DNA from: Anisakis pegreffii
Taxonomy: Eukaryota > Nematoda > Chromadorea > Rhabditida > Anisakidae
Length of the DNA stretch: 64,000 nucleotides
NCBI GenBank assembly: GCA_035041965.1
Contig: JAPYMA010000242.1
Span: 162,147 to 226,146 of the forward strand
Direction: 5' to 3'
The notes below the pieces were generated by a model that was not told where the DNA came from, did not search any database, and was given only the letters and a program-made list of their open reading frames with translations. Within the stretch, counting starts at the first letter, position 1. Every line of letters starts with the position of its first letter. This document shows positions 54,618 to 64,000 of the stretch, in pieces. Both the position numbers and the translations under genes were made by a program.

Positions 54618-55935
54618 CCCTCATATGATCATATCATGAAAGTTCAAACTGCTTCTGTCAGCAAGGAGCGTTAGCAATATAACCGCAAATCATTCAGGCT
54701 CGCTTTCTATATCAAAAGACTGTTACTTTTTAATCGGCACTCATTTGATCCAACGAACGCGAAAACGCAAATCGATGCTACAACATGAATTAACCGAACC
54801 TTTGCGAATTCTTCTTCTCTGAAACGTTGATCTCTTTTTGCATTTTCACTGCCCTTCTAAATATTACTTATCCATGATTATTAGGAGATTAAAAGTTTTG
54901 TTGAAATTCCTTCAGGGATTCGGTAAAAATTTCTCAATTTATTATTTTCAGTATGAAGTTCAGTGCAAAATCACCGGGTAGAAGGATCGTTCTTATTATG
55001 ACTCATTTTGAACTTTTTTGGTGATTACGTAATAGATATACATACGCTTCAACTAATACAGAAATTGAGTGATCTCAAAATAATTATCATGGATCTTGAC
55101 TTCTAAACGGCGTTGAAATGAATCTCTGAAAATTTCAAGTGCCAAAACTACGACATTATCGCAGAAAATCGGTGAGCACTGATCTACTTCATTCAAGCGA
55201 ATCAGAATTCGGCCCTCAGTTCAACATCGTCATGGCTATCATTGTCAAATCAACGATAATTTAACGCAGCTACATTCGATTTCAGTACTGGAGCAGAACC
55301 GGCCATGGACTTTGTTGATTTTGTTCGAACTATCCTTGAATGCGAAAACTGACTGAGGGAACGATACTGTGCAGATGATGCCTGAAGGATGAACAAAAGA
55401 TAATTTGGCTGATATTACATCCTAATTTAAGCTTAAACACTACAGTTTTGTCGTTCTGAAAGCAATCCAAACTCCAGCCTTGATGCTTCAGGCTCCTTGA
55501 CTACTGCCTTCTCATTAATGAATGAGCGGAAAACCAAATTCAAACAGGTTTTTTGTTCCTATTCGTCAGCGAAGTTTGGCTAAGGACTGCAATGCGAGTT
55601 TTGACCACGTGAAATATGCTGAAATATAAGTAAGTAGGTTTATATACAAAGGACAAAAATATAGGATGGAGCGATAGTCCCAACAAAACTTCATGGTTGG
55701 ATGAGTTTCTTGCACATTTCTAAGCCTAATTCTGTCAACGCACAGGAATTTTAGCAACTCAAGTTTCACATAATCACATTCACATCGTTGTACCTTAGCA
55801 GAACACCAACATTCGACGAGTTTGGTATTTATACAGGAAGATTTCCTCTTGACTATTTCTATTAACGCATGAGTAAACCCAAATAAATACAGACACCGCT
55901 TAGTTTAAAATATTTTGTTTCGGCATGGTCACCAG

Positions 55936-55984
55936 AATTCAACATCTAGTAATATTTCGTTGAGATATTACTAGATGTTGAATT
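55936..55984. repeat. 20-base perfect hairpin
   Basis: AATTCAACATCTAGTAATAT at 55936-55955 is exactly complementary to 55965-55984, with loop TTCGTTGAG. No transcript or gene is evident beside it. Confidence 0.85.
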
Positions 55985-57227
55985 ATTCGAAACGAAGTGT
56001 ATCATCAAAATTTTTGAACAACTTGTTAGAACATGACCTGAGTTCAGTAGAGTTGCTGATGAATTCCATCACTCATGACTAATTTACGGAACTCGACGAT
56101 TCGCCTTAGGTCAATATGAGCCGAAAATTGGGAGTCGAGTAAAGATACTCAAAAATGAAGCCGAACGAGGTGTCAATGCATACCGACGCAATATTAAATT
56201 AATCAGAAGACACGATGATACTTACGGATTTATCTTTGATTGAATTTTGTGTTTTCGAAGAGAATAATGCTTTGCCTGACCGCTCTGATAATCTAGATCT
56301 GAATTGCACAAGAATCACTAGATTGATGAATTCATTAAGACAATTCATAATTTTTTTTGTGTGAAGCCGATTGTATCGAACGAAATTGCAACCGGTCTAA
56401 GCACACATTCTTCGACACCAAAAAACTGTGACTAGAAGATGACATAACGTCAGATGAATGAGGCGCTCTCAGCAAACGAAAAAAAAGAATAAAAATCCAT
56501 ACATTTGCGACTTCTTCACTCTCCTGAAATAATAATTTACTTTGAGATTTCAGTTCATTACAAATTTCTCAGTTTATGACATTAATTCTCATGGGCGAAT
56601 TTCGAAGTAGTTAGGTGGGAATTAAAGAGGTTAGCGAACCGCACTTGATTAATTTCAGTTCACATTTTCATCACATTTGATAATGCATTCAAAAATGTTT
56701 GATCAAAATAAAGTGATACCACCATCAGATTTCCGAGATCAATTTCTTGCATTCCATTGCTTTTTCTTCTGATTTTTACGCTTATATGTTAAACAGTCAG
56801 AGGATGGAGACGGAGCAGAGGGGAAGTGCGGTTACATTGACTATTGGAAGAGCAAATGGTGGTCGGTCTGAGAGGCGATATGGAGTACGGTAGCGTGAGA
56901 ACCACAAATTCACAAGGGTAATGCAAATTAGTGACGTTTCTATTCCAGTCAAAAGTTCTATTCCCGTTCTTTCCAAAGAACAGAATAGAACAGTTCCGAA
57001 AAAAGTACGCGCAGAAGAGAATAAAACAGAGCAGTTAGAGAGAACAAGAATAGAATGAAACGGCTAGTGGCCTGGAGAACAGAAACAAATTAGAACAATT
57101 CAAAGGGCGGAATACAACAGAACTGTTTCCATTTGCTATTATTGAAATCAGTTCATTCAAATGTTCTCTGTGAAGCGATACAGTAGTAATGAGATATGAT
57201 ACGATTGCGATATTATTGCTATCATTA

Positions 57228-57400
57228 TTATGATAATTATTTATCATTACTATAATTTATTCTTCTCATTATTATAGTTTATTAGTATTGGTATTTTGGT
57301 ATTATTATTTATTGTTATTTATTCTTATAATAATAAGAATAATAGTAATAATTATTACAATCAGTATTAATGATAATAATACTAATAATAATATCAATAA

Positions 57401-57437
<37 letters not shown>

Positions 57438-57535
57438 CATTAATATTGACAATTATTCTTAATAATAATAACATTATTATTATTATTATTATTATTACTA
57501 TTATCACTACTAGTAATATCACCACTAATATTTGT
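57228..57535. repeat. (ATT/AAT)n microsatellite
   Basis: About 300 bases of ATT and AAT units with several switches of strand sense, so parts of the array can fold back on each other. It lies just inside the right arm of the inverted repeat. Confidence 0.85.
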
Positions 57536-57939
57536 GAGTATTATTCAGTCAGTCTAATTTTCAACCTACTGTAGTCTACGTATTACACTAATTACATGCA
57601 TTCGATTAAAACATTTCTAGTAGTAAAATGTGAAATGATAATTTTTTATATTTTGACTTCGAAAATTCATCCGGTGAGTGATTCGGACGAAGTTTGAATT
57701 TATTAGCAATAAACATTCACAAATAATTTCGTCACGATATTTGAAAATCATGGATTATTATTATTATTATTTCGTAGACGGGAGATGAATCAACTGCGTC
57801 AAGGGTAAATCGTCACAATTAATTCTCAGAACTGTTAAAGACTGTCTGTGAAACTTTTTCTGACGAAATAAATAAAGCACGCGCTTTGATTCTGAGTTAA
57901 CACCCTTTTTTCAGTTGTTAATCATACACTGACCTCTGT

Positions 57940-58650
57940 CAGCAATCTGTCTATCATAAATCGTTCACATTTTACGCTCCAATAAATGTTTGTCCTCTGA
58001 AGAATTGAGTCGGTTTGAACAAATCAGTTTGTTTCAGGCTCATCAACATAAGAAACTTCGTATCAGTTTGGGACAGTACTGATGCGACAAGTCACGTTCG
58101 AGCCGATTTTCGAACTAGTCCGGCTTACCAATAGTGGCGGTTAAGTACGCAGGGAGTCGTTTATACAGATGAAATGTTTTACATCCAAAACTGAATGACC
58201 AATCTCTACTCGCCATAGTAAATTTACATTCAAAGGTTGAAGGTTACGGTGCAGTTCTCTGTTCTTCAAAGATGCTAGTTACCACAGCCCAGAGCCCTCC
58301 GTTTCTTTGCAGTCATCACCATCGAAACCTGTCGGTTTCCCCGTGGACAATCTTTCTCCCGCTCAATTCTTCTCCATTTTGTACTATTTTGCCAAAAAAC
58401 CACGTTTCCCACCCTAATTATACCAATTTTCATCTTGCTTTTTTTCTGACGGATAGAATAGGAATATAATAATTTAAAGGGCAGAATAGGATAGAATAGA
58501 ACGAACAGAACGGTTTGAAAATTCACAGGGCGGGAAGAAAACAGAATAGAACAGTAAAAGGGCGGAGTGAAACGGAACAAAGCGGCTCTCAGCAAAGGGA
58601 TGAACAGAATGGAATAGAATAGAACAGCAGAAGGGCAGTATAGAATAGAA
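57940..58650. repeat. right arm of a large inverted repeat
   Basis: Inverted partner of 53080-53770, about 4.2 kb away, with substitutions and small indels. The outer part carries many GAATAGAAC and GGGCGGA units; a looser copy of this outer part occurs at 56940-57110. The open frames in both arms are chance frames of the repeat. Confidence 0.85.
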
Positions 58651-59153
58651 CATGTTGTCAAAACTGTGAAATAGAAACATCACCATTGCCAATATAATGC
58701 TGAGATAAATTTTTTGATTCATCACAAGTATTTACTGAAGAATGTTCGAACGGAAACAACGACGACCGTTCATGAGGTCGACTGCCAAAAGGTCGTTTAT
58801 GAGAAAGTCAACCAGCCAAAACGTCGCTTCACTAAAACGTCAATCGAGTGGTGGAAACATGATCGTGTTAGAACCGTTCATTGAATTACCGACTATAATA
58901 GGCCTAAGCATTTTCAGCGATAGTAAAATATCAGAGTGCAGATGGAATATAGAACTGTTGATTCATTTATCTATAAAACTTTCTTAATCAATAAAATAAC
59001 AAATTTGGTTTTTCTTTCCAACGTGCAACACCTATTGCGATTAATGTCGTGAGATAATTGATTTCTCTGATTGTTTCTCGTTACTATATTCAATACGATA
59101 ACTTTTTATTCATTTGTATTATTCGATTACTAAATGATAGCGACAGCATTCGA

Positions 59154-59262
59154 CCGATGGTGGGCCGGAAAAATCCAATTATTTCAGCCGGAATTCAGAA
59201 TGTGAATTCGATCAGATTTCGACCGAGTAATTCTGACGGTCGATTGGAATACCGACCATCGG
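59154..59262. mobile_element. possible 109-base MITE
   Basis: The segment starts CCGATGGTGGGCCGG and ends CCGACCATCGG, with ATCCAAT inside the left end facing ATTGGAAT inside the right end. The inverted ends are imperfect and no target duplication is clear. Confidence 0.4.
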
Positions 59263-60231
59263 AATTATGAATGTTCATGTCGATCGGATTCCAACTGATA
59301 TGAAATTTCGCTCAGATGCCATCACTACTAAATTGAATGACGTGTATTTTCCAGTCCGTCTGAATTTTCGACCGTTGCTAACGCTTGCAATATCCTATTT
59401 ATACAATTCCTTCGAGCAAAACTTGTTGAATCTAAATGGACACCAGAAGACGTGGCCTACCACACCGAAAATATCGTTATGGGACCCACTTATCTGGAAA
59501 ACTTTTCATGTTGAAAGCTCCCTTAGGCTGCATTATTTCAGATAAATAACTCTTCCTCACGGCTAGCCACAGCATTACCTGAGGTTCATCCGTGGCCTCG
59601 AGATAGACCTCAGCCTGATTATCGACATCAGCCTAAGCGTAAACATTAAACTCAACATAACAACAATTTCTTTTCTATCAGCCACGAAAAGAAAGTGTCT
59701 TAATGATGCAGACCTGAATCTCTGGCCTTACTCTCAAGACTATTGCACTATTTATCAGGCCATGGCGCAGCTATAAGACGATCATTCAAAACTTAGTTCA
59801 GAACACATAACCACATTGGCAATAATCGAAACTGTTAGGTGTTTGGAAATTGTTGTTTATCTATATTCCAAAATGTTCAGTATTCCAGATGAAAACAGTG
59901 CACCACTCAAAGCACTGGTGCATTTGCCGAAGAAGTGCCAGGAGCGTTTCACAAAAAAATAAAATCACTAGCAAAAAGTGATCAACGAAATATCAATAGC
60001 AGTATCTGATCGTTTTTTTTTAACCGGACAACGTTTTGACTCGTCGACGTCTTCACAGTCGGCTTTTTGGCATTCAATCTATTGGCCAAACCACCAATGA
60101 GATGGGCTGATACCAATTCTGTTGGCAACTATTATATTCGGCGCAAATCGTCCACTCACTAGGATAAACTGATAGCGATGAAATCGTTAATTAAATAATG
60201 TTTCATAAACGCTTGTTCTGTCCGGTTGGTA

Positions 60232-60278
60232 AGCATTGCATTCAATCACGGCTTTAAGCCGTGATTGAATGCAATGCT
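60232..60278. repeat. 23-base perfect hairpin
   Basis: Arms 60232-60254 and 60256-60278 are exactly complementary with a single T between them; the core is TTCAATCACGGCTT facing AAGCCGTGATTGAA. At DNA level this is an almost perfect palindrome of 47 bases. Confidence 0.9.
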
Positions 60279-61681
60279 CAGAGAAAGATGACAAAGCAAA
60301 CTGACGCTTTCATGTTTGAAGAAACCTCTTGGGGACGAACCGTACCGGCAAACAATAATACTAAACACTAGAAAGAATTGATCCACAATACCGATGCGAT
60401 AAAAAAGTACGACAAAATTTACAATAAATACAAATTACAAATCTGCATGCAATGATATAAATCAAATTTCACAATATCTTGTTTAGCACTCAGAAAAACA
60501 ACATGCAAAGGGAAGGTGCAGTACGATTGTTACCAAAGTAGAGCTTGCGGGCTTTCAATTAAATGCAATAAGTTGGTTTCAATTTCTGAAGTCAAAAATA
60601 CTGATGTAGAAAAACGGCACTTTAACCTAATGGAGATTTAAACGTGCTTCAATTTAGAACAAATTACTACACAGAAGAAAAGTACATAGAATAGCTTTGC
60701 TGAGAAAATGCACTTCAGGGCAATGCAAAAAACAGAGCCATGTTGCATTTTTGAAGCACCGACTCATTCATTACTGCTGCGACAAAAGGTACGTCAAAAT
60801 TTAAAATGCGTGCAGATAAAAATTCTACATCCAATCATATTTGCTATTTGAAACTACCCCAGGCAAATTTCAGCCAAAAATATTTGCACCTTGAGTTGAT
60901 GCAAAGTGCCCGAACTTTCCACTTGGCAATGAAGAAATTTAAATAAATTGATAGAGGCAGCGATAGCGCTAGTACCCGTTTTTGGTCAAAAAGGGTATAC
61001 TTAATGGCACGTTAGTTTTTTTTTCAATGAACGTTGTTCACGAGGTTTATAGAATACAATAGCTCGGATGATTATCAGATTCAGCAAAGTGGTCAGTGCT
61101 TGTAGGATATGAAGATACTACACAGACAGCTCGCTGAGCACGTTGATCGTTTTTGGGTTGATCGTTTTTCGACAAATTTGAATCACTTTTGCTTTGAATA
61201 CCGAAAATTGCAGTAACAAATCCAGAAGTACGACAATCCGACAGAAAGCTCGGTGGCAATGATTACTTACTACCATATTGATAAGTTCAAGCGGTATACG
61301 CAGCTCAATATGTGATTCGGTTAATACGAGATTTTGTAAGTCTCATTCTTAAGATAGGATAATTTTGCTTATAGTTAGCGCTTGGAAATTTAGAAGAAAA
61401 AGGTTGCAAAATGGAACAATAAGAAGAAATCCTTCATTTATCACTATACTGAAAAGTTCAAGGGATTTACGACAGCTCCAAGTGCAATATTTTTGACAGA
61501 GATTACGCATGAATTGTTTTCAACCAATGGGCACCATAATCATTCGGTATTTCAAAATTCGTGAAGAAATATCTTTGTGGCACGCTTGCGTAGCCACAAT
61601 TTATAATATTTTAAAATATTCCTGGAATTCAAATATCTTGCATTATCACCTCTGCTTTACTTTGACGCATTATAACCCGTT

Positions 61682-61876
61682 AAATAGTAATAGTAAATTA
61701 TGGCAAAATGGTAAAATAGTACATAGTGCGCAAATAATAGTAAAACTTAACAGTAAATATTAGTGGTAAATAGCAGCAAATAGTAATTAGTAGTAAATAA
61801 TAATAGTAAGTAAGAATTAGTAAATAAGCCGTAGTAAATACGTAAGTAATAGTAACAGTAAGTAATATTAAAAGTA
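61682..61876. repeat. degenerate AGTAAATAGTA repeat
   Basis: About 195 bases of loosely repeating AGTAAATAGTAATAG, interrupted several times; low-complexity array. Confidence 0.7.
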
Positions 61877-62017
61877 AATGTAAAGGTGGTAATTGATTTA
61901 TCCATGAACGGGGATGAACATGATATTGCTTTCTCAAAAAAATAGAATGATGATGAATTCCCAAAATTCTATCAGTTGTGAAAAAACTAATGAAGCGAAC
62001 ACAAAATAATCTTTGAA

Positions 62018-62233
62018 TTGCATTTGTTCGAAGTCACGAAGGAAAAGGCGGCGAATATGCAAAAATTGTACAACTCGATTAAAACGATCTTACCGACAAG
62101 TGTCGAAGTTGGACGAGCCTTCTCTGCATTTTTTCGTACAAAAAGGAGAACTCGAATGAGTGTTACAATAATCAAGGCACTGAACTTTCTGAGTGTTTAC
62201 TCCAAACCTCACTGGTTGGTGATGAATTCCTAA
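62018..62233 (+). pseudogene. hAT transposase remnant (C-terminal dimerisation region)
   Basis: The frame reads KTILPTSVEVGRAFSAFFRT, then KRRTRMSVTIIKALNFLSVY. This is the hAT C-terminal signature (usual form PTSxxxERxFS, then a basic stretch, RxRL and a final ALxFLRxY). ERAFS is GRAFS here and a few residues are missing between FSA and the basic stretch. Nothing upstream in the window supplies the RNase H-like catalytic core, so it is a dead fragment. It is consistent with the hAT-type MITE at 20030-20128, though a direct relation is not shown. Confidence 0.8.
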
Positions 62234-63291
62234 AATCACCACTCTACTGTTACTATTACTTACTGTTTGAATCTTTTGTTGTTGTGTCAGTATTAAGTGT
62301 GTTTTTTCGTCCCAATTATAATTTATATCATTATAAGATTGTTTCAAACAGACTGAATAAAACGATTCACATAATATACTGTTTCAAATTTTAAACATAT
62401 TTCAAATATTAACATTATCCGCAACGATCTGCATTCCTGATCATTGCTGAAATTAATGCAAATTGCACACGTTATCATATAATGTATTCATTCAGATGAA
62501 CATTTGAATTTATCATCTATCATCCTGCTTCAACGTTCCTGTTTGCATGCTGCGGCTCAGTTCATTAAATGTGGTTCAATGCAGTTATGGTTAATGTCAC
62601 ATTTCAGACACAGTGCTTTTTGAACAACTGATAGAAAGCACTGATAGAAAGATCTGAGTGTTTTTGGTTTATATTCATCATCACAGTATTTATGGGATAT
62701 CAGTAAATTTCATTCATACAGGATTAACTGCATCTCCTAGAGAAAGCAGTAACTGATGTTATACCATCGTCCCATATCAACTCATATGTTTTATCAATGT
62801 TCACGATATATTTCCACGTCCAAGATATTCGTTCAAGAGGCATTTTGAACATTCAGTGATAATGAGGACATGTAATCAGTTCAAACGATATCATTTAATG
62901 ATCAGATTACTGTAAAATTTCGTGCTGATAACTCTCGCATTCCATCTAGTCTAAAGGAACATTTTCGAAATGCTCTCTCGATATCATGCACACTCTCGTC
63001 TGTGAAACTGTCACATGAAATTTCGAAACAGAGACACTGCCTGGTACTCTCTTGACTTTATACACTCTCTCACATTTTGGAATGGATTTGAATCATGGAA
63101 TGTCACGTTCACTGTCACGCAAGTGGGCGTGTGCATGATCATTCCTAAACTACATGTGTGTGCTTGGTAAATTTTTTCATAGAACTTCGTGAACTTTTTG
63201 AGGGAGGGTAGAGGTTGTTCGTTGAAGTAGTTAGTTCCATTAGCAGGATACGCGTAATATGAAATCGAAATAATGAGGTGAATATTTTCAG
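62234..63291. other. gene-free stretch
   Basis: AT-rich sequence after the hAT remnant. I see no exon, repeat or RNA gene here. Confidence 0.5.
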
Positions 63292-63548
63292 AGAACGAGC
63301 GAAGTAATAAGAAGTATCTGCAATATCAGTGGACGTGGTTCGAGACGAAGAGGTGGAGGAGACGAGCGGATGGATTCAATATTCCGTTAGCATCACAACA
63401 ATCCAACAACCGGATTATTCAACGAACAGGCCGTCCTTTTTTGATGAAGCAACATGAGAATTTTGGATTTCGTGCTCACATTGTAGAATTTTTCGCAAAG
63501 TGGTTTACCAAGAGAGTGTTCCATGCTGAGTTAGTGGAAACGGAGTGA
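63292..63548 (+). CDS. possible exon of an unrecognised gene
   Basis: After an acceptor-like ATATTTTCAG an open frame without ATG at its start runs to TGA at 63546. It reads for example YLQYQWTWFETKRWRRR, NRIIQRTGRPFLMKQHENFG and AHIVEFFAKWFTKR. Composition and the acceptor make it a candidate last exon, and it needs one base from a preceding exon. I recognise no family. A chance frame is about as likely. Confidence 0.25.
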
Positions 63549-64000
63549 AGGGAATTTTAAAGTGTTTGCAGTCTAGTTTTCAGAGCTAAATCTCGGTGCT
63601 AAACAATCTTGGTGCACCACTCTTCGGCTGAGTACAGTAAAAAATGTTTTTATTTTGGTGAATGGCTGCAAACGCTGTTAGGAATTCGGATTGTTATAAT
63701 GGTCGGAGCACATTGCGACACCACAAAAATTATTATCATCAAATACGCGATTATTAGTAACAGAAAAATATTAGAAATGAGAAGATGCCAAATATTACGT
63801 AAGATTCTAGAAAACATCCCAGATGGGATCTTAAAATTTTGTAAATATATTCAGGAGTAATTTTAATCAGCTAGGTTGATACAGCTGAATGCTACCGTAT
63901 AGCAAGCAAATGAAGTCACAAAAACTGAGTGTCATTCAAGGAATTAGAAAATAAACCGAGTTGTAGAATGATCATAGATAGATAAGTTCATCAAATGATC
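63549..64000. other. right end of window
   Basis: An 83-codon plus-strand frame (63609-63860) has no domain and is probably chance. Nothing else is supported. Confidence 0.4.

Larger units (their letters stand above)
54501..57939. other. region upstream of the SH2 exons, between the inverted-repeat arms
   Basis: This should include the 5' end and promoter of the kinase gene, not identified. It contains the SH2 exon fragment, a 20-base hairpin (55936-55984), a stretch at 56940-57110 with GAATAGAAC units like those of the inverted-repeat arms, and the microsatellite at 57228-57535. Confidence 0.5.
58651..62017. other. repeat-bearing, gene-free region
   Basis: It includes AACGTCG-type short repeats at 58765-58850, the small inverted-ended element at 59154-59262, the perfect hairpin at 60232-60278 and a GTAAATA-rich patch at 61682-61876. 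Open frames (58742-58987, 59267-59545, 61509-61763) show no domain. Confidence 0.5.

Noticed and set aside
53080..58650. Reading the inverted repeats as the termini of one large DNA transposon
   Set aside because: The interior carries kinase SH2 exons and no transposase, so two separate copies of one repeat are at least as likely.

Overview
The window looks like a nematode chromosome. It is AT-rich, with short exons and long introns. The acceptors are the compact (T)TTTCAG type seen in nematodes, and the gene families are nematode-typical: an astacin with a C-terminal ShK domain, a small divergent tyrosine phosphatase, an SH2 tyrosine kinase of the Fes/Fer-like nematode group, and the complex I subunit NUO-4. 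I cannot name the species. No tRNA, rRNA, CRISPR array or bacterial-type operon was seen. Gene models were built by hand from translated exons, splice signals and matching intron phases.

Layout. 1-7776 (-): 5' part of ogt-1 (O-GlcNAc transferase), 475 residues including about 12 TPR repeats; the catalytic domain is off the left edge. 11444-14960 (-): nuo-4 (NDUFA10-like complex I subunit), 11 phase-consistent exons. 15-23.5 kb: gene-poor, with one orphan protein-kinase exon at 18842-18916 and a small hAT-type MITE at 20030-20128. 23551-31093 (-): a MADF-BESS transcription factor of about 840 residues in 15 exons, 5' end not found. 32944-35456 (+): a 303-residue tyrosine-phosphatase-like protein with altered catalytic motifs. 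38.3-39.2 kb: a DNA-level duplicate of part of the tyrosine kinase gene, now a pseudogene. 39.3-40.1 kb: two copies of a hairpin-bearing repeat. 40726-45424 (+): a secreted astacin metalloprotease, 330 residues in 8 exons, with one GC-AG intron. 46262-54500 (-): an SH2 tyrosine kinase gene whose introns are full of foldback elements and perfect hairpins. 54.5-64 kb: repeats, microsatellites, a hAT transposase remnant at 62.0 kb and one unassigned open exon at 63.3 kb.

The genes do not form an obvious pathway. ogt-1 and nuo-4 are housekeeping genes. A tyrosine phosphatase-like gene and an SH2 tyrosine kinase lie within 20 kb of each other; both belong to families that are expanded in nematodes, but a functional link here is inference only.

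The most interesting structures are: (1) a pair of repeats at 39.35 and 39.92 kb with a conserved hairpin that shows a compensatory base change; (2) a pair of roughly 690-base inverted repeats enclosing the SH2 exons of the kinase; (3) a degenerate copy of an astacin exon end next to a TTA microsatellite, sitting one intron upstream of the real exon with the same microsatellite; (4) four long perfect hairpins between 48.8 and 60.3 kb; and (5) the phosphatase's substituted active site.
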